A stretch of 64,000 nucleotides of DNA from Nemertoderma westbladi (GCA_032718475.1 JAUCBJ010006587.1:1-64000); one strand, 5' to 3'. Positions 10,422 through 23,956 are shown, counted from the stretch's first letter. A program made the numbers and translations. The notes: a model not told the origin generated them from the sequence alone.

Positions 10422-12024
10422 AAGCTTATGTTCATCCGGTCAGAGACTTGCTGAGGACTTTCAAAGTTAACTGTCAAAATTTTGGTCTTTTTGGAGTTAA
10501 TAAAAAGACAAACACTAGAAGCAGCCTGTTCTAATGAGCTGAGGAGCCGTTTGGCTCCCTCTAGTGATTCTGAGAGTACTCATAATTTAAATTATCAGTA
10601 TTTTAAAGACCTCAGGGGGAACAGACCTCAGGGACTTATCCACTGGCACGATTGGTCTTAATTCTCTTTGCAGCATCCTTCACTTCTGCAAAGGAGATAT
10701 TGCCAATGGGAATATCTGGGAGTACAGACTCAGACACCACTTTTACTTTTATAAAGTTATCAGGCAATACCCTGTCATTATTGAGGAGCTTTTCAAAGTG
10801 GGCCTTCCATCCATTGAGGCGATCGGGTGGTGATTCTGCCTTAACCTTGGTGGTTGGTTGGCTCTTCCGCCCAGTAAGCAAGTTGATGGATTTCCATACC
10901 TGGGATGATTGCCTGCTGTCGTCAGCATCATTGATGGCATCAACCTGTTGGTTTATTAGCTCCTGTAGATTAACAGAGTACTGCCTGTTCAGGGACCTAG
11001 TTGCAGTCTTGGACGCTGCACTGCATTCTTGGCCGCTGTTGTCTGCTTGAGTCGGGACTCTTTATGCGCCTTATATAGGTCATTTCGGCACTCCTGAATT
11101 TTGTGGTCAGTCCAGAAACAGTTCCTGTTTCGAGGGTATACAGGAACTGTTTTTGTAGCTGCTAACTTAACTGCTTCTGCGAAGGCAGTATAGCCCTCAC
11201 AGTGATCTGCCGCCTCAGAGGCAAGAACCTCATACCTGTTGCTCAGCTGTAGTGTGAAGCTGGATCTCACACTTGGCTGTTGCAACAGAGAGGACCAGTC
11301 ATGCCGCGGCAAGGCAGATTTCGTTGTTCTGCTAGCACGCAGACTCTTACCTTGGCCACAATAAGGCGGTGATCACTGCAGAAGGGTCGAAGTGTAAATG
11401 CTTCTGTATTTTACTAAATGTAAATGCTCCTGTATTTCCTACGAAACATAATATGGTCTATCTGGGACTTGTGGCCACTGGGCCACTATGAGTCCATAGC
11501 TTTTCAGTTCGCTTCTTGAACTGGGTTCCAGCCGAAAACAATCCATTTCCAGAGATAAAATCCTGGAGATGGACGGAATTCCGATTAACACTATCGCTAT
11601 AGACCCAGGGCGATGTAGATGATTGATTCAGACTTGCATTAAAGTCTCAACAGGAATGTCAAGAATGCATGCTGATCCACTCCATCAGTAGAACCAAATC
11701 ATCATCAAATTTTCCACCTCTTCTACAGGGGCAACACTAGTTGGAGAGTAGCACACAATCAGAACCACCTTAGGAAACTTCTTAGCCAGTCTTCCAGAAC
11801 ATGAGAAGTGACAACGGATGATGCGGTAATAGATTTGGTCTATTTTGTCCAATGCTGCATGTGCAGTTGGATTCATCAATAGACCAATTCCACCATTGCC
11901 ACTATCATCTGCTGATGCGAGGGCAAGTCGCCAACCGCCCCCATGTCCTTAATCAGAACCTCATCAGTCTGTCCAGTCTGCATTCGGTGCTCTTAAAATA
12001 CCCACTGCGCTAAGAGAAAGCTTA
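10422..12024 (-). mobile_element. LINE A copy with internal deletion
   Basis: On the minus strand this matches the 5' part of the LINE A element at 24051-29382: the endonuclease segment (about 12000-11290) and the start of the reverse transcriptase (to about 10620, ending in KTNRASG). It then jumps to sequence equivalent to 28580-28745, near the reverse transcriptase C-terminus (10422-10580). The catalytic core of the reverse transcriptase is missing. Several frameshifts interrupt the endonuclease part. It is a non-functional internally deleted copy. Confidence 0.8.
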
Positions 12025-12083
12025 TTTGATTATCTTGTTATTATTGTGATGTAGTAATTGTTATTGTAGCTGTATTACAACTG

Positions 12084-12775
12084 TATTACATCCTTATAAA
12101 CAAAAAGTGGAGAAACAGCATGATCAACTGCAAGGCATACAGCTCGTTCAACCTAATTGGTTCGGACCAGCAAACCAGCAAACCCAGGACAAGCAAGCAA
12201 ATCAACTATGACTGGGAGAAACTCAGAACTGACAATGCAGTAAAGGATGCTTACACAGTAGAAGTTCAAAACCGCTTTGAAGCACTTCAGTCAATGGATG
12301 AAGACCAGTCCACTGATTCAATATACCAGAATATAATAACAGCCCACAAGGGGACCACAGAATTGTGACTGCAGAGATCAGACTCAGTTTGAGAGCCAGC
12401 AAACCCAGGACAAGCAAGCAAATCAACTATGACTGGGCGAAACTCAGAACTGACAATGCAGTAAAGGATGCTTACACAGTAGAAGTTCAAAACCGCTTTG
12501 AAGCACTTCAGTCAATGGATGAAGACCAGTCCACCGATTCAATATACCAGAATATAATAACAGCCCACAAGGAATCAGCTAAGAGGCATATCCCCCAGAA
12601 ACCCCAAACGAAAACAATATGTGCCATAGCAAAACTCTGAGGTTACTTGTAAGATAGAAGATCTTAAGATAGCCTACAAAGTTAAAACCGAACAACCAAC
12701 AACCGAAAACATTAACAAGGTTGAGAAAGCTAAAGACGATCTTAAATTGTCCTACAACATCAGCCAGGAAAAGTT
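12084..12775 (+). mobile_element. LINE B fragment with internal tandem duplication
   Basis: The sequence matches the end of the endonuclease and the linker of LINE B (read on the minus strand at about 28065-27580). A segment of about 200 bp encoding KPRTSKQINYDW through NIITAHK occurs twice in a row, at 12175-12350 and 12397-12575. The join is inside the linker, where the text switches back to an upstream point. The fragment ends near 12775 in short GGAAAGCCA repeats. It lies head to head with the LINE A copy at 10422-12024. Confidence 0.8.
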
Positions 12776-15700
12776 AGGAAAGCCAGGAAAAGGAAGGAAA
12801 GCCAAGTATCAAGTTTACCATCTTTTGTTATCATCATTGATGTACAAGCAAAGTTACACGTACAATTTCTAGGGTAATTTTACAAGAATTTTACAAACCA
12901 GACTAACAAGAATTTAGAATTTCCCGGTACTTTAAAAATAACTAATATAACTTATTTTAGAATAAGAAAGTACTATTTTTTTGTCCGGCTTTTTTATCCG
13001 CATTTTCGAGTAATAGTAGAATGTGCACATTTTGCGGGGACATATTTAATATGTTAGAGCTACAAAACGAGAGAAAGCCGCCCCAATATTAGATTATAAC
13101 AACAACATTTCCATTGGGTAAGAAAGTGGAGAAGAGCCATGGAACTGGAAATAATAGTGTTTGAAATATCGAAAAAATGTTCACTATTTAAGTGCATTAT
13201 GCACTAAGTGCACATGCGTCTTTTCCCAAGTTGTATCCTATTTCACATACTACAATCTATCCTCTATCCAATGAAAAAAGTTTCAGATCAAACGGCCCAG
13301 TAGAACAGAAGTTATTGATGTTTAAAAATAATCACTCGAAAATTTCAAATTCTCTTGGTCACGTAGTCTAGTGGTAATCAATCACGTTAACGATACTTAA
13401 GTTCGTGGGTTCGAAACCCAATATGACCATTCTTATTTTTTTTGCAAAAAAAAAATATTTTTATTTTTTCACTAAAATCGCTCTAACTTCGGTTCTAATG
13501 GTCCAAATTCAATAAAATTGGTATATTCTTTGACGTAATTTTTTTTTCTATCTTTTGAGAGGGGGTATTTTTGGCCCCAAAAAAAATGAAAAAAAAGGGC
13601 CAAAATTACGCGATATTTTTCGACCCTTAAAACTCGTTATTTTAATTATAAATGTTAAGAAAAAAGATAGTGGAATTAATTTGCTACATTTTACAGGAAC
13701 TTTTGGCGCAAAAAGTTAAATTATAATGTAATGGCGATTTATTAAAAAAAAAATTTTTCGTCCCTTTTTTATAAGTAGTATATTTCACACGATCGTCTGC
13801 CGCTTCAGTTATATAATAGCTATGGCGCTGTAACTACCGTTGAAAGATAGATAATTTGACGCTCTATAAGACTGTTTAAATAAGTCTCCCAGACCTTATG
13901 TATTTTTCGAGCTAGACGAGTTCCCGCGAAGCGAGTTTGAAGCGTGAAATTATAATTTGGGCCCTAATTTTTTTAATATCGTTTGCGCGGCAAAACCAAT
14001 CGAATATTTGGATTCCCCGTATCGATATTAACCGTATAAAATGTACTTTAACCTTCAAGAGTCAAAAATAAAAAAGTTGTTAGTTATAAACTTTTTATTA
14101 TTTTCTGGCCCTTTTTGGACCCCTTTGCCTACATATTTTTTGTACCCCCATTCGATAGGAATGTAGCCCCTGTGGTCTTCTACGCTTTCCGAAAAAGAAT
14201 TGGCAGATTCCTACTAGCGTTGTCGAATTAAAAATTTTGGAAATAATAATTATGGAAAAAAGATGGAAAAAAACGGACAAAGTTACGGCCCCTTTTTCCA
14301 CCCGAAATATTAATAAATATCTTACCCCCATTCGATACGAAGGTAGTACCACTCTTCCCCTTTCCAACCACGTTAATTTCGTCCCCGTACGATTAATATT
14401 AGACGAGTCAGAGCGGATCTCGCAAAGCCATTTTGTCCGTTTTTTCAACTTTGACGGACAATTTCGGGAAAAAGGCGTGGTAATCTTTTTTGAAAAAAAA
14501 ACGAATTCACTAATTAATCCCTTCTATCGTATCCCGGCGTCGGTTAAGCAATAACCTAGGGTTTTTTCGAGCCACTGTAGAGCGCCTTTCAAAAAATTTT
14601 TAAAATTGTCAAAAAAATGACGGTTTTTTGTCCGCCGTGTCCGTCGAGGGGATAGATTTGCTAATGTTAGAGTGGCTAATATCTTAGAATTCCGAGTCGC
14701 TCCCCTGGTGCGAAAATAAAAAAAATTGGTCTGTTCGCCGCGGCGGTGTTGCGTCAAATGGAGAAATATTTATCCCACCAAGCCCAAAATTGTCAAATTT
14801 CTGCCGGTTTAAAGTGACAGTGACCTGAAAGAAATGTGTCTGTAAAATAATTCGTTCCAAAAAAATAGGTTTGTAGGGAATCAGCTAAATATAGAATATA
14901 AGATGAAGAACAGTGTGATAAAAAAATGAAATTACTGTATTTTGAATACAAATAACTGAGGAATATTTGGCCTATAAGGGGATTCATTTAAACCCAGGTT
15001 GTATTGAATCCCAGATCAAGGGATACATTTAAACCCTTCTAGATTCATTCGGATACAGAATGGCCAGCGCAGTTCGGTTGTGAAATTAAGTGAGAGTTCC
15101 GTAAAGTTTACTTCACGATTATAGTTGTATACGTGCTGATCGTATATACGATATCGACATGTATCCCCTGGGGGAAGAGTTCATATTCTCAACAACGTAA
15201 ACGTTCTACTTTGATCCAGACATAATTTTAAGAGCAATAAGATAAAAATATTAGGATATACTAGCGATGACGTATAGCGAATATTATTGTCTATATTGAC
15301 CAACGAATTAAAATTGCCCAATAAGTGTGTAAATAAGATTATTTTAGCACCAATGACGTTGAGGCACCCGTGTACGAAACTAGTGATTAACATGTTACCA
15401 ACGGAATGGTACCGCAACCGATGAGTATTAACTTAATTTATTAATAAATAGCGCGGTAAATAAATAATTCATTAGTTTTTTTTATGGCACTTTAATAAGT
15501 AGACGAATGCAAAAATGCTTCGTAAAATACATTTCTAGTTATAACGATGGATGATAATTGCCAAGTCTTGTTGAAAGATACGGGTGGAAAGAAACTGAAA
15601 GCTATTAATTAAACATTAAGATTTTAAATTAAACATTAAGATTTTCAATGTTTTTAAAGTAAATTGTTTTTAATGAACCTCAACTGTGTCTGCTATATCG

Positions 15701-16563
15701 TGAAAATTTGCTTGTTATCGTATCCTGTCCCTGCTTAACTGGACATATCGTCGGTTATTAGGCAAAAGGGCAATTGTCCGTCAGGAGACACTAAAAACCT
15801 TATTTCTAAGTCTTTATTGGTTCACTCAAATAATATTGGTATCTGGTGAAAGTTCTTTTATCAGTTCTATCTAATATAGTACTTGAGTACATGCTATATG
15901 ATCGTTATAAGTTGGTGGCAATGGCACCATCAAATGCCCTTTTGCCTATCACATGATTTTGATTTTACACTTAAATGCCCCTTTACACCCGAAAAATTGC
16001 CGAAAAAAACGCTATATTTTTGCACCAAAATCACGTCAGGCTTTAAATATTTCGCCAGAAAGTGGACGACATTGTCATTGTCAGGAATCCGCAAACATAT
16101 TATAAGTGTCCTTGTTACCAAATGCCTTTTTACCGACGATATAACTAAGGGGTACCGGGGAAGGACAGAATACGTCATCAACTTCATCACGATCCTAAAA
16201 TATGATAGCAAATACTGAAAAAATAAAAAAAAAACACGAAATAATTCACTCAAATACAATAGGACCGTTAGTTGACTATATATATATATTTCAGGTCTAG
16301 GATTTATAACTAAATAAATAGCTGAGTTTGGTGACATCGGCTAAAGTGATACATATTATTATTATTCGCCATTAAATAAATAAATAAATATCGCTAAAAT
16401 TCAAATTTCGTACAAATTTGATATATGAATGAATTTATTAATATACGTAAACGAAACCTCCGTTATGTTAATGTGTGTATAATAATTGGAAGACAGTGCC
16501 ACACAAGGAATGGGTACAGGAGTGTTAGTAAGTAGTACCGGTACGCTATGAGTATCAGTAATT
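12776..16563. other. Long gene-free AT-rich stretch, probable old repeats
   Basis: Apart from the tRNA-like head at 13356-13429, no gene is recognisable. From 13430 to 14780 there are many A and T runs and three diverged look-alike blocks (near 14100, 14285 and 14465) sharing GGCCCCTTTTT or TTCGGGAAAAAGG and CCCCATTCGATA-type text, which suggests an old dispersed element. Short open frames here have no domain features and are not annotated. A short TA run lies at 16279-16289. Confidence 0.45.
13356..13429 (+). tRNA. tRNA-like sequence (pseudogene or SINE head)
   Basis: The 74-nt stretch has the layout of a tRNA. An acceptor-like TGGTCAC pairs with ATGACCA except for one position. An A-box-like TAGTCTAGTGG follows, then a perfect B box GGTTCGAAACC within a T arm. 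The anticodon arm is poor (TTAA with TTAA), so no anticodon is assigned. A T-rich, then A-rich tail follows. This fits a tRNA-derived SINE head or a decayed tRNA better than a working tRNA gene; internal polymerase III promoter boxes look usable. Confidence 0.55.
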
Positions 16564-18336
16564 AGCAAGTCGTAAGACGTGATTACTGTAAGACTGTGAA
16601 AATAGATTTCTATGGGTATTTGTGAAATCGCGGTTTAAATTGAAACGTCTCAACTTGTTTTATTTATTACAAAAATACGAACGAATTCGTGTTATTTACT
16701 TCTTTGGCGCGATTGTATTGAATTCATGACAACTGCTGTTATTATTATTAATCAATTGACACCTCGACTCCTCTCTGAGACTCCGACTACTCTATCCGAT
16801 AGAATAAAATAATCATTTCGCTAGCTGCTCTCTATCTTCTATAATCACAACAACTAACAGCTGTTAAAATTCATTAGATTTTATTACACAGAATAATTAT
16901 AGTTTGAATCTGTGTATCAAATTGGTCATACTGTACACCGGGACCGGACTACTACTGTACACCGGGACCGGACTACTACTGTACACCGGGACCGGACTAC
17001 TACTGTACACCGGGACCGGACTACTACTGTACACCGGGACCGGACTACTACTGTACACCGGGACCGGACTACTACTGTACACCGGGACCGGACTACTACT
17101 GTACACCGGGACCGGACTACTACTGTACACCGGGACCGGACTACTACTGTACACCGGGACCGGACTACTACTGTACACCGGGACCGGACTACTACTGTAC
17201 ACCGGGACCGGACTACTACTGTACACCGGGACCGGACTACTACTGTACACCGGGACCGGACTACTACTGTACACCGGGACCGGACTACTACTGTACACCG
17301 GGACCGGACTACTACTGTACACCGGGACCGGACTACTACTGTACACCGGGACCGGACTACTACTGTACACCGGGACCGGACTACTACTGTACACCGGGAC
17401 CGGACTACTACTGTACACCGGGACCGGACTACTACTGTACACCGGGACCGGACTACTACTGTACACCGGGACCGGACTACTACTGTACACCGGGACCGGA
17501 CTACTACTGTACACCGGGACCGGACTACTACTGTACACCGGGACCGGACTACTACTGTACCCGGGACCGGACTACTACTGTACACCGGGACCGGACTACT
17601 ACTGTACACCGGGACCGGACTACTACTGTACACCGGGACCGGACTACTACTGTACACCGGGACCGGACTACTACTGTACACCGGGACCGGACGACTACTG
17701 TACACCGGGACCGGACTACTACTGTACACCGGGACCGGACTACTACTGTACACCGGGACCGGACTACTACTGTACACCGGGACCGGACTACTACTGTACA
17801 CCGGGACCGGACTACTACTGTACACCGGGACCGGACTACTACTGTACACCGGGACCGGACTACTACTGTACCCGGGACCGGACTACTACTGTACACCGGG
17901 ACCGGACTACTACTGTACACCGGGACCGGACTACTACTGTACACCGGGACCGGACTACTACTGTACACCGGGACCGGACTACTACTGTACACCGGGACCG
18001 GACTACTACTGTACACCGGGACCGGACGACTACTGTACACCGGGACCGGACTACTACTGTTCACCGGGACCGGACTACTACTGTACACCGGGACCGGACT
18101 ACTACTGTACACCGGGACCGGACGACTACTGTACACCGGGACCGGACTACTACTGTACACCGGGACCGGACTACTACTGTACACCGGGACCGGACTACTA
18201 CTGTACACCGGGACCGGACTACTACTGTACACCGGGACCGGACTACTACTGTACACCGGGACCGGACTCATCTCTGACTAAATTATCAGAGAGAACAAAA
18301 AGTTTTCACTTGACTCGTACCGTCTTACGACTTGCT
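16564..18336. mobile_element. Inverted-repeat-bounded element carrying a 24-bp minisatellite
   Basis: AGCAAGTCGTAAGACG at 16564-16579 is matched exactly in reverse complement by CGTCTTACGACTTGCT at 18321-18336. The inside consists of about 350 bp of AT-rich sequence, then the minisatellite 16932-18268, then about 50 bp. A second, much shorter copy in reverse orientation lies at 41974-42448 and aligns to the AT-rich part but lacks the minisatellite. Homology continues a little past the right repeat (GACCGCTAGG-like text), so the true element ends may lie further out. No transposase is encoded, so it would be non-autonomous. Confidence 0.6.
16932..18268. repeat. 24-bp GC-rich minisatellite, about 56 copies
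   Basis: The unit GTACACCGGGACCGGACTAC plus TACT is repeated about 56 times with little variation. Two units (near 17558 and 17868) lack AC and are 22 bp. Point variants GACGAC and TTCACC occur in the distal third. Since 24 is divisible by three and the unit lacks stops in several frames, long apparent reading frames appear on both strands; these are not genes. Confidence 0.97.
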
Positions 18337-21067
18337 TCAGGGGCCGCTAGGCCCGTCTCTAGTTTATATAGTGGTACTAATTAGTAGAGAGATTCACAAG
18401 GTTCAAGTTACTAAATGAAATCAAACTATACAGGTTGAATATTTCCAAATAAGTAAAAAAAAACACAAACGGAAAACAGTTAGTAGTTATAGTTAAATTA
18501 TTATTGCTAATTTAATAAACAGAGTAGAAAAGCGTATAAAAATCATAAATGTTACACCTTTAAACGCTTTTTCTCACACCTTTAAACGCTTTTTCTCACT
18601 TGACAAATAAAGTAGCCAAAATGAAATGGAAAGTAAAATTATATAATATTTACAAACTAAATATCGCTGGTAAAAATAATAACTGCCAATATTATACCGG
18701 TCGTTAAGGTGATACATGGTGATTAGTAATCAGTGAGTATTCCAACACAAAACAAACATGATTGCATACAAGCTGCACCCTCATACCGGCAACAAATAAT
18801 CATTAACATTATCCTAAAATAAATAAGAGATTTAAGGTAATTCCTGGCACCATGATAGGAGCGAAAAACGCAAAGCAAAGCAATTTCCGACTTCTGATAA
18901 AATGGGGTACTAAACAGTCGTTCACTTACTGTTACCAGAGGTAGTAGGGGTAGAAATTGTACCGAAACAAATTGGTACTAATCCCAGTAGAAACCAATGG
19001 TACCGGATTCTAGAACCCACATAATTTTTGGTACTATTAAACATGGATGGTACGGAACGAAACGCAGCTTATTTTACAGTAACGAAACTAAAATCTAAAA
19101 ATTTAGATTTTCCAATAGGCCAATAGATTTCCATTTTAATTTTGTTTAAAGTAATTACATAATTTACACCGATTCTTTTATTCAACAATTCCATTTATTT
19201 CAGAAGGCTCTACCAGATACCAGCTGGTATAGCGTAAAATGACTTGTGTGTGTGTAACGGATTCGAAACAATGAAAAAATAGAAAACGATGAGAAAATAG
19301 AAAACAAAAACAAACTTCAAAAGCAAATCTACAAAAGTAAATGTTGATAGACCGATAAAAGGAATTGAGACGGAAACTGGACGACTACTGTACACCGGGA
19401 CCGGACTACTACTGTACACCGGGACCGGACTACTACTGTACACCGGGACCGGACTACTACTGTACACCGGGACCGGACTACTACTGTACACCGGGACCGG
19501 ACTACTACTGTACACCGGGACCGGACTACTACTGTACACCGGGACCGGACTACTACTGTACCCGGGACCGGACTACTACTGTACACCGGGACCGGACTAC
19601 TACTGTACACCGGGACCGGACTACTACTGTACACCGGGACCGGACTACTACTGTACACCGGGACCGGACTACTACTGTACACCGGGACCGGACTACTACT
19701 GTACACCGGGACCGGACGACTACTGTACACCGGGACCGGACTACTACTGTTCACCGGGACCGGACTACTACTGTACACCGGGACCGGACTACTACTGTAC
19801 ACCGGGACCGGACGACTACTGTACACCGGGACCGGACTACTACTGTACACCGGGACCGGACTACTACTGTACACCGGGACCGGACTACTACTGTACACCG
19901 GGACCGGACTACTACTGTACACCGGGACCGGACTACTACTGTACACCGGGACCGGACTCATCTCTGACTAAATTATCAGAGAGAACAAAAAGTTTTCACT
20001 TGACTCGTACCGTCTTACGACTTGCTTCAGGGGCCGCTAGGCCCGTCTCTAGTTTATATAGTGGTACTAATTAGTAGAGAGATTCACAAGGTTCAAGTTA
20101 CTAAATGAAATCAAACTATACAGGTTGAATATTTCCAAATAAGTAAAAAAAAACACAAACGGAAAACAGTTAGTAGTTATAGTTAAATTATTATTGCTAA
20201 TTTAATAAACAGAGTAGAAAAGCGTATAAAAATCATAAATGTTACACCTTTAAACGCTTTTTCTCACACCTTTAAACGCTTTTTCTCACTTGACAAATAA
20301 AGTAGCCAAAATGAAATGGAAAGTAAAATTATATAATATTTACAAACTAAATATCGCTGGTAAAAATAATAACTGCCAATATTATACCGGTCGTTAAGGT
20401 GATACATGGTGATTAGTAATCAGTGAGTATTCCAACACAAAACAAACATGATTGCATACAAGCTGCACCCTCATACCGGCAACAAATAATCATTAACATT
20501 ATCCTAAAATAAATAAGAGATTTAAGGTAATTCCTGGCACCATGATAGGAGCGAAAAACGCAAAGCAAAGCAATTTCCGACTTCTGATAAAATGGGGTAC
20601 TAAACAGTCGTTCACTTACTGTTACCAGAGGTAGTAGGGGTAGAAATTGTACCGAAACAAATTGGTACTAATCCCAGTAGAAACCAATGGTACCGGATTC
20701 TAGAACCCACATAATTTTTGGTACTATTAAACATGGATGGTACGGAACGAAACGCAGCTTATTTTACAGTAACGAAACTAAAATCTAAAAATTTAGATTT
20801 TCCAATAGGCCAATAGATTTCCATTTTAATTTTGTTTAAAGTAATTACATAATTTACACCGATTCTTTTATTCAACAATTCCATTTATTTCAGAAGGCTC
20901 TACCAGATACCAGCTGGTATAGCGTAAAATGACTTGTGTGTGTGTAACGGATTCGAAACAATGAAAAAATAGAAAACGATGAGAAAATAGAAAACAAAAA
21001 CAAACTTCAAAAGCAAATCTACAAAAGTAAATGTTGATAGACCGATAAAAGGAATTGAGACGGAAAC
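17688..21067. repeat. 1,690-bp tandem duplication (two copies)
   Basis: Copy 1 is about 17688-19377 and copy 2 about 19378-21067, offset by exactly 1,690 bases. Each contains the last part of the 24-bp array, the inverted-repeat end, and about 1.1 kb of unique AT-rich sequence. All array variants checked (the 22-bp unit at 17870 and 19560, the TTCACC unit at 18061 and 19751, the GACGAC unit at 18121 and 19811) and the flank text agree at this offset, and no difference was noticed. The junction reads GGAAACTGGACGACTAC near 19377. Either a very recent duplication or an assembly artefact. It lies just downstream of the AHCYL-like stop codon, in what may be its 3' untranslated region. Confidence 0.93.
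19378..19958. repeat. Second 24-bp minisatellite array, about 24 copies
   Basis: Same unit as 16932-18268. It is the part of the array carried along in the 1,690-bp duplication, starting abruptly in the middle of a unit at the duplication junction. Confidence 0.97.
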
Positions 21068-21139
21068 TTGATCTGTCGAAAAAAAAATCGAAATTTATGA
21101 AAACGAAAGTAAATATGTTTAGTTTCGTTTCGTTATATA

Positions 21140-21159
21140 CCCCCCCCCCCCCCCCCCCC
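21140..21159. repeat. Homopolymer run of 20 C
   Basis: Twenty consecutive cytosines, preceded by GTTATATA and followed by GCGCAG. It lies about 80 bp past the AHCYL-like stop codon on the minus strand, where the transcript would read poly-G. Length is likely unreliable in sequencing. Confidence 0.9.
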
Positions 21160-21236
21160 GCGCAGTAAGTTGAGGTAAGGCCATCGTAATATATTACAAT
21201 GGGTAGAGGAGAGGTAGAATCTGGTACCCTTAACAA

Positions 21237-21455
<219 letters not shown>

Positions 21456-21560
21456 TCAATTTAAACGGTGCTACAGTAGAACTTATAAAGAATTCATAAT
21501 TTAGCATGTCCTGTAAAGTAATTGATATTCAATGTAACAGGTAAAAGACGCTGGGCTTCA

Positions 21561-21788
<228 letters not shown>

Positions 21789-22579
21789 CTAAAAGATATT
21801 TTTCCATATTTTTTATCATTTCTCCGGATTAATACTGAAGATATAAATCAAATATTTTCCTATCCTATGAATATTATATAAAATAGGTCCCAGGTACCTC
21901 TTTCACTTTTCGGTCGACTTTTTATTGGAATTTTATATATGAAGATTTTTTATTTTTTTTAATATATCTTATTAAGTGTATTATAGCGCTTATTTCTGTC
22001 TTATAACCTATACATATACTAATTCGTTTATTGTTTTGGTTAGATTCAGCCCTTCTGTAACCTGTGGTTTTGGTGAAAACCTGGTATTCTTCACATGGTC
22101 GTAACTGCAAAGTGAAATATAACGGCAGAAAGTCTGGTATTCTTCACATGGACCCTCAACCCCCAAATCCACCCACTGTATTGTTCAATTTAAAAAATAC
22201 AAAACATTAAAAAAATTCATTATATTTTACAAAAAATTCAAACAATTCAAAAGTTACATAGATAATTTTCCGTATCATGAATATTTTAAACCCTATTAAA
22301 AATATAATAAATTAATATCTACCAGTGTACTCTCGTTGCATTAATTTCGACCAGGAGTTTGCCAGTCTTATAGGGATATACGTGCTGGCTCAGTTGATTA
22401 ATTGAAGTGAATTCGACCTATTTGCTGAGCAAATATTTAACTTTATAAAATTAGTAATTCGGTATTATTTTACTTGGCAGCAGCAGCAGCTTCAGATTAT
22501 AATTAAATAGGTTAATTAATATCAAAGAAATCTCAAACAATGTAGGTAATCAATCATCACAAGCTGCTTGCTTCTAATG

Positions 22580-22656
22580 GTGACCCAGGGTAGAACTTGT
22601 AACCACGAATTCAAAATATTTACGAATCAAACGCTTTAACCACTCGGCCACGTGAC
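22580..22656 (-). tRNA. tRNA-like remnant, Ser/Leu type
   Basis: On the minus strand GTCACGTGGCCGAGTGGTTA, then AAGCG, matches the 5' half of a class II (Ser or Leu) tRNA, with a good A box TGGCCGAGTGG. The B box region (GGTTACAAGTTCTACC) is damaged and the 3' end does not pair with the 5' end. Probably a decayed tRNA or the head of an old SINE, lying inside an intron of the AHCYL-like gene. Confidence 0.4.
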
Positions 22657-22710
22657 ACATATAAGACGTTGGATATCCAATCAATGTATACTAGGTATAA
22701 ATAAAGTGTC

Positions 22711-23438
22711 CATCCCCATCAACCCAAAGTTAGCGAGCCTTAGCATTAGGACGCCAATATCTCATCCACCCCCATCAACCCAAAGTTAGCGAGCCTTAGC
22801 ATTAGGACGCCAATATCTCATCCACCCCCATCAACCCAAAGTTAGCGAGCCTTAGCATTAGGACGCCAATATCTCATCCACCCCCATCAACCCAAAGTTA
22901 GCGAGCCTTAGCATTAGGACGCCAATATCTCATCCACCCCCATCAACCCAAAGTTAGCGAGCCTTAGCATTAGGACGCCAATATCTCATCCACCCCCATC
23001 AACCCAAAGTTAGCGAGCCTTAGCATTAGGACGCCAATATCTCATCCACCCCCATCAACCCAAAGTTAGCGAGCCTTAGCATTAGGACGCCAATATCTCA
23101 TCCACCCCCATCAACCCAAAGTTAGCGAGCCTTAGCATTAGGACGCCAATATCTCATCCACCCCCATCAACCCAAAGTTAGCGAGCCTTAGCATTAGGAC
23201 GCCAATATCTCATCCACCCCCATCAACCCAAAGTTAGCGAGCCTTAGCATTAGGACGCCAATATCTCATCCACCCCCATCAACCCAAAGTTAGCGAGCCT
23301 TAGCATTAGGACGCCAATATCTCATCCACCCCCATCAACCCAAAGTTAGCGAGCCTTAGCATTAGGACGCCAATATCTCATCCATCCCCATCAACCCAAA
23401 GTTAGCGAGCCTTAGGATTAGGACGCCAATATCTCAGC
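22711..23438. repeat. 56-bp minisatellite, 13 copies
   Basis: Thirteen copies of a 56-bp unit containing CATCAACCCAAAGTTAGCGA, then GCCTTAGCATTAGGACGCCA and ATATCTCATC. Copies are almost identical; only the last one or two show changes (CATCCC, AGGATT). The array sits inside an AHCYL-like intron. Near identity suggests recent expansion or homogenisation. Confidence 0.96.
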
Positions 23439-23665
23439 AATTTATTAACGGATCAGTCATTTTTATAAAATTTGGTAGGATGTAGTGGAGAAAAATTAGA
23501 GAACCACTGCATCAATTATGATGAAAGTTTCACAGAATGAACTACGGAATTCTGTAAAGTTCTTAATTCAATGAGACAGTTTCCAGCGTCCCGCAATTCA
23601 TGGTCCGCCAAACTAGGAAGTCAAGATAAATTAATTGTTACCGCACCAGATTAATTTATAGTTTA

Positions 23666-23875
<210 letters not shown>

Positions 23876-23956
23876 CTACGCTATTATTCCATGTAGATCG
23901 GATTTCTGAATGCTGAATATAAAAATCTGCGCGTTTTAGTGGCATTATTATTTTTA

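Noticed and set aside
14098-14554. Overlapping open frames on both strands in the AT-rich tract
   Set aside because: Basic, low-complexity text with no recognisable domain; the region looks like an old repeat.
16904-18384. Long repetitive reading frames (457 and 490 codons) in the 24-bp array
   Set aside because: They change repeat text at each 22-bp unit and exist on both strands; a by-product of the minisatellite.
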